Below are positions 6,540 through 11,793 of a DNA stretch of 11,793 nt, piece by piece. This DNA is from SZUA-430 sp044375275. Lineage in GTDB: Bacteria; Pseudomonadota; Alphaproteobacteria; Micropepsales; Micropepsaceae. Position numbers and translations under genes: made by a program. The stretch is taken from contig JBILMZ010000102.1 of assembly GCA_044375275.1 (NCBI GenBank), forward strand, positions 1 through 11,793. Direction: 5' to 3'. Position 1 is the first letter of the stretch; every line of letters starts with the position of its first letter. The notes under the pieces were generated by a model. That model was given only the letters and a program-made list of their open reading frames with translations. It was not told the origin of the DNA and made no database searches.

Positions 6540-7943
6540 ATGACCGCAACAACCCTCTACGACAAGATCTGGGACGCTCACCTGGTCCACGAAGAACCGG
6601 GTGAAGCCTCCGTCCTCTACATCGACCGCCACCTCGTCCACGAGGTGACAAGCCCGCAGGCCTTCGAGGGTCTGCGCATGGCAAAGCGCAAGGTGCGCAG
6701 GCCCGAGCTCACGCTCGCCGTCGCCGACCACAACGTCCCCACGACCGACCGGTCGAAGGGCATCGCGGATCCGGAATCCGCACTCCAGGTCGCGACGCTC
6801 GAGAAGAATGCGAAGGACTTCGGTGTCACCTATTACGCGATGGACGACATCCGCCAGGGCGTCGTGCACATCGTGGGTCCGGAGCAGGGTCTGACCTTGC
6901 CCGGCCAGACAATCGTCTGCGGCGACAGCCACACGGCGACGCACGGCGCGTTCGGCGCACTCGCCTTTGGCATCGGCACAAGCGAAGTCGAGCACGTGCT
7001 CGCCACGCAAACGCTCCAGGCGCGCCACTCGAAGAACATGCGCGTGACGGTCGACGGCAAGACAGCGCCCGGCATCACCGCCAAGGACATCATACTTGCG
7101 ATCATCGGCAAGATCGGCACCGCCGGCGGCACGGGCTTCGTGATCGAATACGACGGCGAAGCCATCCGCGCCCTGTCGATGGAAGGCCGCATGACGGTCT
7201 GCAACATGTCGATCGAAGCAGGCGCCCGCGCCGGCCTCATCGCACCGGACGACACGACGTTCGAATATCTGAAAGGCCGCGCGCATGCGCCAAAAGGCGC
7301 AGCATGGGAAGCCGCCGTGATGTACTGGAAAACGTTGAAGTCCGACCCCGGCGCCAGGTTCGACGTCGAGATCAAGCTGAACGCCGCTGACATTCCCCCG
7401 CTCGTAACCTGGGGCACGTCGCCCGAGAACGTCGTGCCGATCACCGGCCACGTTCCCGATCCCGCCACCGAAACAGATCCGCAGCGTCGCACTGCGATGG
7501 AACGCATGCTCGACTACATGGGCCTCAAGGCCGGCACGGCGATGAAGGACGTGAAGGTCGACCGCATCTTCATCGGCTCCTGCACGAACGGCCGCATCGA
7601 GGACTTCCGCGAAGTGGCGAAGGTCGTGAAGGGCAAGCGCGTCGCCTCGCATGTCAGCGCCATGATCGTCCCCGGCTCCGGCCTCGTGAAGGAGCAGGCC
7701 GAATCCGAAGGCCTCGACAGGATCTTCATCGAAGCGGGCTTCGAATGGCGCGAGCCCGGTTGCTCAATGTGCCTCGCCATGAACGCCGACAAACTCGAAC
7801 CCGGCGAACGCTGCGCGTCCACTTCGAACCGCAACTTCGAAGGCCGCCAGGGCAGGGGCGGCCGTACGCATCTCATGTCACCCGCAATGGCCGCCGCCGC
7901 CGCAATCAGTGGCCATCTCGCCGACATTCGCGATCTCGGCTAA
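6540..7943 (+). CDS. leuC: 3-isopropylmalate dehydratase, large subunit
   Basis: LeuC with LeuD isomerises 2-isopropylmalate to 3-isopropylmalate in leucine biosynthesis. It is a cytoplasmic aconitase-family enzyme with a 4Fe-4S cluster. The 467-residue length is normal. The start MTATTLYDKIWDAHLV is typical. Cluster ligands are C348 in FIGSCTNGRIEDF and C408/C411 in PGCSMCLAMN. Other family blocks are VADHNVPTTDR, GDSHTATHGAFGALAFGIGTSEVEHVLATQ and the C-terminal STSNRNFEGRQGRGGRTHLMSP. leuD follows after 9 bases, so the subunits are made from one transcript. No ribosome-binding site is visible before the ATG (see the candidate promoter). Confidence 0.98.
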   Translation: MTATTLYDKIWDAHLVHEEPGEASVLYIDRHLVHEVTSPQAFEGLRMAKRKVRRPELTLAVADHNVPTTDRSKGIADPESALQVATLEKNAKDFGVTYYAMDDIRQGVVHIVGPEQGLTLPGQTIVCGDSHTATHGAFGALAFGIGTSEVEHVLATQTLQARHSKNMRVTVDGKTAPGITAKDIILAIIGKIGTAGGTGFVIEYDGEAIRALSMEGRMTVCNMSIEAGARAGLIAPDDTTFEYLKGRAHAPKGAAWEAAVMYWKTLKSDPGARFDVEIKLNAADIPPLVTWGTSPENVVPITGHVPDPATETDPQRRTAMERMLDYMGLKAGTAMKDVKVDRIFIGSCTNGRIEDFREVAKVVKGKRVASHVSAMIVPGSGLVKEQAESEGLDRIFIEAGFEWREPGCSMCLAMNADKLEPGERCASTSNRNFEGRQGRGGRTHLMSPAMAAAAAISGHLADIRDLG

Positions 7944-7952
7944 GGACGCATC

Positions 7953-8558
7953 ATGCAAAAGTTCACCACCCTGACAGCCGTCGCAGCGCCCTTGCCCATG
8001 ATCAACGTCGACACCGACATGATCATCCCGAAGCAGTTTTTGAAGACGATTCAAAGAACAGGCCTGGGCAAGCACCTCTTCGACGAGATGCGCTATACCA
8101 CTGACGGGAAAGAGGTTCCGGACTTCGTCCTGAACAGGCCAGCCTACCGCAAGGCCGAGATTTTGGTCGCCGGTCAAAACTTCGGCTGCGGTTCAAGCCG
8201 CGAGCACGCGCCCTGGGCCTTGCTCGATTTCGGCATACGCTGCGTGATCGCCACCAGCTTCGCCGACATCTTCTACAACAACTGCTTCAAGAACGGCATC
8301 CTGCCGATCGTGCTGCCCCAGGAAGACGTCGACAAGCTGATGGACGACGCCAACCGCGGCTCAAACGCCGTCGTGACAGTCGACCTCGAGAAGCAGGAAA
8401 TCCGCGGCCCCGACGGTGGCATGATCAAGTTCGACGTCGACCCCTTCCGCAAGCAATGCCTCATCAACGGCTGGGACGACATCGGCCTGACCCTGCAACA
8501 CGAAAAATCCATCGACGACTTTGAGTCCAGGCGAAAGCTGCAGACACCCTGGATGTGA
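7953..8558 (+). CDS. leuD: 3-isopropylmalate dehydratase, small subunit
   Basis: LeuD supplies the swivelling small domain of the isopropylmalate isomerase and completes the active site of LeuC. The 201-residue product has the family features: an N-terminal MPLI-like segment (APLPMINVDTDMIIPKQFLK), the substrate-binding loop GQNFGCGSSREHAPWAL, and SFADIFYNNCFKNGILPIVL. The C-terminus (DDIGLTLQHEKSIDDFE...) is also standard. AAGGA at 7942-7946 lies 6 bases before ATG 7953. The TGA at 8556-8558 overlaps a GTG (8555) that opens a frame into the following membrane-protein gene. leuB is not adjacent but about 890 bases further on. Confidence 0.98.
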   Translation: MQKFTTLTAVAAPLPMINVDTDMIIPKQFLKTIQRTGLGKHLFDEMRYTTDGKEVPDFVLNRPAYRKAEILVAGQNFGCGSSREHAPWALLDFGIRCVIATSFADIFYNNCFKNGILPIVLPQEDVDKLMDDANRGSNAVVTVDLEKQEIRGPDGGMIKFDVDPFRKQCLINGWDDIGLTLQHEKSIDDFESRRKLQTPWM

Positions 8559-8590
8559 GGCCGGTACTTCCACATTCCGCGAGTGGGAAG

Positions 8591-9019
8591 ATGAGCGATC
8601 GCAAACGGTTCCTGATTGGCGTGAGTGCCAGCTACGCGCTTTTTCTATCTCTGCTGGTGGTGAGAGCCGCATCGGATCCGGAAACGACACTCTATTTCTG
8701 CTACGGCATTATCGGGGCCATTGCGATTTTTGTTCCGCTTGCGCTGATAAACGCGTTTCAGTTGTCGCCCGCCCAAAGAGCGGAAATGCGCCTCAAGGCT
8801 GCTGCGGATACTCTCTCTCGCAGCCTTTGGCTGGAATGGCTGGTGGCGGCGGCACCAATGTTAACAACTAGCCTGATGCCAGCGCTGTTGCGCGATAAAT
8901 GGGACAGCGATTTGTTTGCGATTCTTGCATTGATCGGTGCAGGATTCGCGCTGTTCGTGGCCGGTTGGAAACGGGAGGAAGCAAGGGACTATCTCGCGAA
9001 ACATCAGCCAGAGACATGA
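8591..9019 (+). CDS. Hypothetical small membrane protein with four predicted helices
   Basis: I do not recognise the family. The 142-residue product from ATG 8591 (MSDRKRFLIG) has four hydrophobic segments, at about residues 8-27, 36-56, 79-99 and 108-126, and ends in a charged tail (WKREEARDYLAKHQPET). A polar, Arg/Lys/Ala-rich loop lies between helices 2 and 3. This is an inner-membrane protein of unknown role. GGGAAG directly precedes ATG 8591, which is unusually close for a ribosome site. The same frame can also start at GTG 8555, which overlaps the leuD stop as GTGA and would add 12 residues. Its DNA is AT-richer than the leu genes (60 G+C in the 120 bases 8641-8760, against 42 in the 60 bases 9661-9720 of leuB), so it may be a later insertion. 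Confidence 0.65.
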   Translation: MSDRKRFLIGVSASYALFLSLLVVRAASDPETTLYFCYGIIGAIAIFVPLALINAFQLSPAQRAEMRLKAAADTLSRSLWLEWLVAAAPMLTTSLMPALLRDKWDSDLFAILALIGAGFALFVAGWKREEARDYLAKHQPET

Positions 9020-9080
9020 CAGCTGCTAAGTCTTGATCATCCCTTGTGCCACGACCATCAATCACATCTCCAACTTACTC

Positions 9081-9172
9081 GTCATGGTTCGCGAAGGCGA
9101 ACCACCCACGACTGAGCGGCGCCTGCAGCAAGGTCGGAAAGTCGTAGGTGGTCTGCCTTCGCAGACCATGAC
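9081..9172. repeat. Pair of inverted palindromic repeats (REP/BIME-like)
   Basis: A 33-base arm at 9081-9113 is repeated in reverse complement at 9140-9172 with 28 of 33 positions identical and a 26-base spacer (9114-9139). Each arm contains its own 8-bp hairpin: TGGTTCGC-GAAG-GCGAACCA (9085-9104) and TGGTCTGC-CTTC-GCAGACCA (9149-9168). Four of the five differences are paired changes that keep both internal stems intact. This matches the organisation of two REP units in a BIME. From memory, similar intergenic repeats are common in Caulobacterales, but I could not check copy number. Confidence 0.75.
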
Positions 9173-9188
9173 CCTTGGACTTCAGGAG

Positions 9189-9224
9189 CGGGGGAGGCGC
9201 TATCGCTTTGGCCCCCGTCCTTTT
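9189..9224 (+). terminator. Candidate intrinsic terminator after the leuCD cluster
   Basis: CGGGGG (9189-9194) pairs with CCCCCG (9212-9217), and AGGCG (9195-9199) pairs with CGCTT (9204-9208, one G-T pair) around a CTAT loop, with a 3-base bulge at 9209-9211. TCCTTTT follows at 9218-9224. Stem strength is good but the T-run is short and interrupted. It lies 170 bases after the membrane-protein stop and 227 bases before leuB. Confidence 0.4.
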
Positions 9225-9402
9225 CGCGCATTTTCCTGCTTCGCGCTTTTCGCGTGAACCCCTTCCTCCCCCCTGCGTCAATTTGTTCTCTTTTTGTTTT
9301 CGGCGTTTTCGGCGATGTTCGGCGCTGTATCCATCCACCTTGAAGAATTCCGCACCCACCCTTCGCTGCGACCAATCCGGCAGTGACGCCGTGGCCGCAA
9401 AT
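9225..9402 (+). other. Non-coding pyrimidine-rich stretch upstream of leuB
   Basis: This is the middle of the gene-free region 9020-9450. The plus strand is rich in C and T around 9257-9300, and three near-copies of GTTTTCGGC follow in tandem (9296-9304, 9305-9313, and 9314-9323 with an altered start). The frame of leuB happens to remain open back to 9175, but the encoded residues show no LeuB homology. No leader peptide with a run of Leu codons was seen. Confidence 0.4.
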
Positions 9403-9416
9403 GCTGTATCTACAGC
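9403..9416. promoter_or_regulatory. Operator-like palindrome before leuB
   Basis: GCTGTA-TC-TACAGC consists of two perfectly inverted 6-base half-sites with a 2-base centre, ending 34 bases before the leuB ATG. The 2-base centre is too tight for a stable RNA hairpin, so a dimeric DNA-binding regulator is the more natural reading. I cannot name one. Confidence 0.35.
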
Positions 9417-9450
9417 CAAATTGCCCGCGGAACCCTCAGCCAGGACCGAC

Positions 9451-10557
9451 ATGACAACCAGACACATTCTCATCCTGCCCGGCGATGGCATCGGCCCCGA
9501 AGTGATGGCCGAGGTCGAGCGCCTCATTTCCTGGTTCAACGCCCGCTCGACGACGAAGCTCGAGACCACCCACGACCTCGTCGGCGGAACCTCTTACGAC
9601 AGGCACGGCACGCCCGTCACCGAAGAGGCAATGAAGAAGGCGCTCGCCGCCGACGCCGTTCTCTTCGGCGCTGTCGGCGGCCCGAAATGGGCGACCGCCC
9701 CTTACGACAAGCGCCCCGAAGCAGCCCTCCTGCGCCTGCGCAAGGACCTCGGCCTGTTCGCCAACCTGCGCCCCGCGCTGTGCTTCGACGCGCTGAAAGC
9801 CTCTTCGACGCTCAAGCCCGAAATCGTGGCCGGCCTCGACATCATGATCGTCCGCGAACTGACCGGCGGCGTCTATTTCGGCGAACCGCGCGGCATTACC
9901 ACGCTTCCGAATGGCGAGCGGCGCGGCGTCGACACGCAGGTTTATGAAACCTACGAAATCCACCGTATCGCGCGCGTGGCCTTCGAGCTCGCGCGCCTGC
10001 GCGGCAACAAGGTGGCCTCCGCCGAAAAGCACAACGTGATGACCTCGGGCCTCCTCTGGAAGGAAGAAGTGACGAAGCTTCACGCCGCCGAGTACAAGGA
10101 CGTCGAACTCACGCACATCCTCGCCGACAATTGCGCCATGCAGCTCGTGCGCAATCCGAAGCAGTTCGACGTCATCGTGACGGACAACCTCTTCGGCGAC
10201 ATCCTGTCGGACGAAGCAGCCCAGCTCACCGGTTCCATCGGCATGCTGCCATCGGCCTCCCTGGGAGCCCGCGACAAAGCCGGCAGGCAGCGCGCGCTGT
10301 ACGAGCCCATCCATGGCTCGGCACCCGACATAGCAGGGCAGGACAAGGCAAACCCGATCGCGGCCATCCTCTCCTTTGCGATGTGCCTGCGCTACTCCTT
10401 CGCCTTGAGGACCGAAGCCGACCTCATCGACCGTGCGGTTGGCGCCGTGCTCGATGACGGCATCCGCACCGGCGATATCATGCAGCCGGGAATGCGTCAG
10501 GTCGGCACGAAAGAAATGGGCAACGCCATCCTCGGCGCCCTTCAGAAACTCGCATAA
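9451..10557 (+). CDS. leuB: 3-isopropylmalate dehydrogenase
   Basis: LeuB oxidises and decarboxylates 3-isopropylmalate to 2-oxoisocaproate with NAD+, the step after LeuCD in leucine synthesis. The 368-residue product is a normal isocitrate/isopropylmalate dehydrogenase-family homodimer subunit. Seen motifs are ILILPGDGIGPEV at the N-terminus, LLRLRKDLGLFANLRP (substrate-binding Arg residues), IVRELTGGVYFGEPRG, VASAEKHNVM, and VTDNLFGDILSDEAAQLTGSIG with the Mg-binding Asp residues. LYEPIHGSAPDIAGQDKANP follows (nucleotide binding). ATG 9451 is chosen because MTTRHILILPGDGIG is the family start and AGGA (9442-9445) precedes it; the frame is open further upstream but without homology. asd follows after 11 bases. 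Confidence 0.98.
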   Translation: MTTRHILILPGDGIGPEVMAEVERLISWFNARSTTKLETTHDLVGGTSYDRHGTPVTEEAMKKALAADAVLFGAVGGPKWATAPYDKRPEAALLRLRKDLGLFANLRPALCFDALKASSTLKPEIVAGLDIMIVRELTGGVYFGEPRGITTLPNGERRGVDTQVYETYEIHRIARVAFELARLRGNKVASAEKHNVMTSGLLWKEEVTKLHAAEYKDVELTHILADNCAMQLVRNPKQFDVIVTDNLFGDILSDEAAQLTGSIGMLPSASLGARDKAGRQRALYEPIHGSAPDIAGQDKANPIAAILSFAMCLRYSFALRTEADLIDRAVGAVLDDGIRTGDIMQPGMRQVGTKEMGNAILGALQKLA

Positions 10558-10568
10558 CGGAGCACACT

Positions 10569-11591
10569 ATGTCCTGGAAAGTCGCAATCGTCGGTGCAAC
10601 CGGCAATGTCGGGCGCGAAATGCTCAACATCCTCGCGGAGCGGGAATTCCCCGTCAGCGAAGTCGTCCCCCTGGCTTCGCGCAAGAGCGTGGGCAAGGAA
10701 GTCTCGTTCGGCGACCGCACGCTGAAATGCAAGGCGCTCGAGAACTACGACTTCAAGGGTACCGACATCGTCCTGATGTCCGCCGGCAGCACCGTATCGG
10801 CTGAATGGTCACCAAAGATTGGCGCGCAGGGATCGGTCGTCATCGACAACTCGTCGAAGTGGCGCATGGACGCCGACGTGCCGCTGATCGTGCCGGAAGT
10901 CAATTCGCACGCGATCTCCCGTTACGCAAAGAAGAACATCATCGCGAACCCAAACTGCTCCACCGCACAGATGGTCGTGGCGCTCAAGCCGCTTCACGAT
11001 GTGGCGCGCATCAAGCGCGTGGTGGTGTCGACCTACCAGTCCGTCTCGGGCGCCGGCAAGGAGGCGATGGATGAACTCTTCAACCAGACTCGCGCGATCT
11101 TCGTGACGGACTCGATCGAGCCCAAGAAATTCACCAAGCAGATCGCCTTCAACGTCATTCCCCACATCGACAGCTTCATGGACGATGGCTACACGAAGGA
11201 AGAGTGGAAGATGGCGGCCGAGACCCGCAAAATCCTCGACCCCGACATCAAGGTCACCGCAACCTGCGTGCGCGTGCCCGTGTTTGTCGGTCACTCGGAA
11301 GCCATCAACATTGAATTCGAAAGCCCGATCACGCCCGACCAGGCGCGCGACATCCTGCGCGAGGCGCCAGGCTGCATGGTCGTCGACAAGCGCGAAGACG
11401 GCGGCTACGTCACGCCCGTTGAATGCGTCGGCGACTACGCGACCTATATCAGCCGCATCCGCAAGGACCCGACGGTCGAGAACGGTCTCGCCCTGTGGTG
11501 CGTATCCGACAACCTGCGCAAGGGAGCAGCGCTCAACGCCATTCAGATCGCCGAAATCCTGATTGCCCGTCACCTGAAGAAGGCGGCCTGA
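10569..11591 (+). CDS. asd: Aspartate-semialdehyde dehydrogenase
   Basis: Asd reduces aspartyl phosphate to aspartate semialdehyde with NADPH, the branch point to diaminopimelate/lysine, threonine and methionine. The 340-residue product starts with a Rossmann motif VAIVGATGNVGREML, followed by SAGSTVSAEW and VVIDNSSKWRMD. The catalytic Cys is C130 in NPNCSTAQ. The segment VSTYQSVSGAGKEAMDEL, CVRVPVFVGHSEAI with the acid/base His at about 242, and the C-terminal NGLALWCVSDNLRKGAALNAIQ are all family-typical. GGAG at 10559-10562 precedes ATG 10569. The 11-base gap to leuB suggests a shared transcript, so one mRNA would serve leucine and aspartate-family synthesis. Confidence 0.98.
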   Translation: MSWKVAIVGATGNVGREMLNILAEREFPVSEVVPLASRKSVGKEVSFGDRTLKCKALENYDFKGTDIVLMSAGSTVSAEWSPKIGAQGSVVIDNSSKWRMDADVPLIVPEVNSHAISRYAKKNIIANPNCSTAQMVVALKPLHDVARIKRVVVSTYQSVSGAGKEAMDELFNQTRAIFVTDSIEPKKFTKQIAFNVIPHIDSFMDDGYTKEEWKMAAETRKILDPDIKVTATCVRVPVFVGHSEAINIEFESPITPDQARDILREAPGCMVVDKREDGGYVTPVECVGDYATYISRIRKDPTVENGLALWCVSDNLRKGAALNAIQIAEILIARHLKKAA

Positions 11592-11701
11592 CATCGTTCT
11601 TCCGCCAGTGCCTTGGTTAGGAAAGGGATAACGCTGTTGCGTCGGCGTGGTCCGATACACGTCAATTTAACAGGAAAACGCCATTATCCGGCCAACCGTG
11701 G

Positions 11702-11729
11702 TGAAGGTTTGCGCATGCGCAAACTTTCA
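11702..11729. promoter_or_regulatory. Long palindrome upstream of the H-NOX gene
   Basis: GTTTGCGCATGCGCAAAC (11707-11724) is a perfect 18-base palindrome. It extends to 28 bases (11702-11729) with a single G-T pair. It ends 27 bases before the start of the H-NOX gene. Strict dyad symmetry suggests an operator for a dimeric regulator, while on RNA it could fold as a hairpin just ahead of the ribosome-binding site. The rest of 11592-11756 has no gene; I did not find a convincing asd terminator or -10/-35 pair. Confidence 0.5.
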
Positions 11730-11756
11730 ACAAGATCAGGAAGCCGGAGGAAAGCA

Positions 11757-11793
11757 ATGAAGGGTGTCGTGTTTGTTGAACTGCTCAGCATGG
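11757..11793 (+). CDS. Probable haem NO-binding (H-NOX) domain protein, N-terminal fragment
   Basis: Only the first 12 codons are in the window: MKGVVFVELLSM. A start of the form MKG(V/I)(V/I)F..LL is typical of H-NOX/HNOB domains, which bind NO or O2 through a His-ligated haem and signal to a histidine kinase, diguanylate cyclase or chemotaxis protein. A strong ribosome-binding site GGAGGAAA (11746-11753) sits right before ATG 11757, so this is very likely a true gene start. The gene is preceded by a long palindrome. The domain call rests on a very short stretch; downstream partners are out of view. Confidence 0.55.
   Translation, partial: MKGVVFVELLSM

Noticed and set aside
9221..9254. Repeated TTTTCGCG (9221-9228 and 9247-9254) as a possible direct repeat or attachment site
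   Set aside because: Only 8 bases, in a low-complexity C/T/G stretch, with no integrase or tRNA gene nearby.
9175..9450. Open frame in phase with leuB that would give a 92-residue N-terminal extension
   Set aside because: The encoded residues resemble no LeuB sequence, contain low-complexity Phe/Arg/Pro stretches, and a good ribosome site and family-typical start lie at 9451. The lack of stops is expected in GC-rich DNA.
11660..11695. TTAACA followed by CATTAT as a promoter for the H-NOX gene
   Set aside because: The spacing between the two elements is far shorter than the usual 16-18 bases, and no better pair was found.

Overview
The window looks like chromosomal DNA from a GC-rich alphaproteobacterium. 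The order ffh-rpsP-rimM-trmD-rplS followed by leuC-leuD-leuB-asd is a familiar alphaproteobacterial arrangement, and the TrmD motif variant DDTPAGGGPGM fits that class. A Caulobacterales/Hyphomonadaceae-type organism is my guess from the S9 peptidase style, the uncharacterised lipocalin-like protein and the repeat type. That placement is inference only. I see no rRNA, tRNA, CRISPR array, transposase or phage gene.

Layout. 1-510: 3' end of an S9 prolyl-oligopeptidase-type gene, cut by the window edge, which lacks the catalytic His. 511-705: a leader with a good promoter candidate and a 14-bp palindrome. 706-4791: a co-directional translation/secretion operon made of ffh (SRP GTPase), rpsP (bS16), rimM (30S maturation), trmD (tRNA m1G37 methyltransferase), rplS (bL19) and a GNAT acetyltransferase whose TTG start overlaps the rplS stop. 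4804-6484: two minus-strand genes, a RimJ/RimL-like GNAT and a DUF7064/7065-like protein, convergent with the first operon and divergent from leuC. 6540-9019: leuC and leuD (isopropylmalate isomerase) followed by a small AT-richer four-helix membrane protein. 9020-9450: a non-coding gap with a pair of inverted palindromic (REP/BIME-like) repeats, a terminator-like hairpin, a pyrimidine-rich stretch and an operator-like palindrome. 9451-11591: leuB and asd. 11592-11756: a spacer with an 18-bp perfect palindrome. 11757 to the end: the first 12 codons of a probable haem NO-binding (H-NOX) protein.

Functionally the window is mostly housekeeping. One operon serves SRP targeting and ribosome/tRNA maturation. 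A second cluster makes leucine (LeuCD, LeuB) and feeds the aspartate family (Asd: lysine/diaminopimelate, threonine, methionine). I do not see a clear new defence or biosynthetic system. The most interesting items are the compensated inverted repeat pair inside the interrupted leu cluster, the strong palindrome before the H-NOX gene, the acetyltransferase coupled to rplS, the catalytic-His loss in the S9 fragment, and a possibly leaderless leuC.
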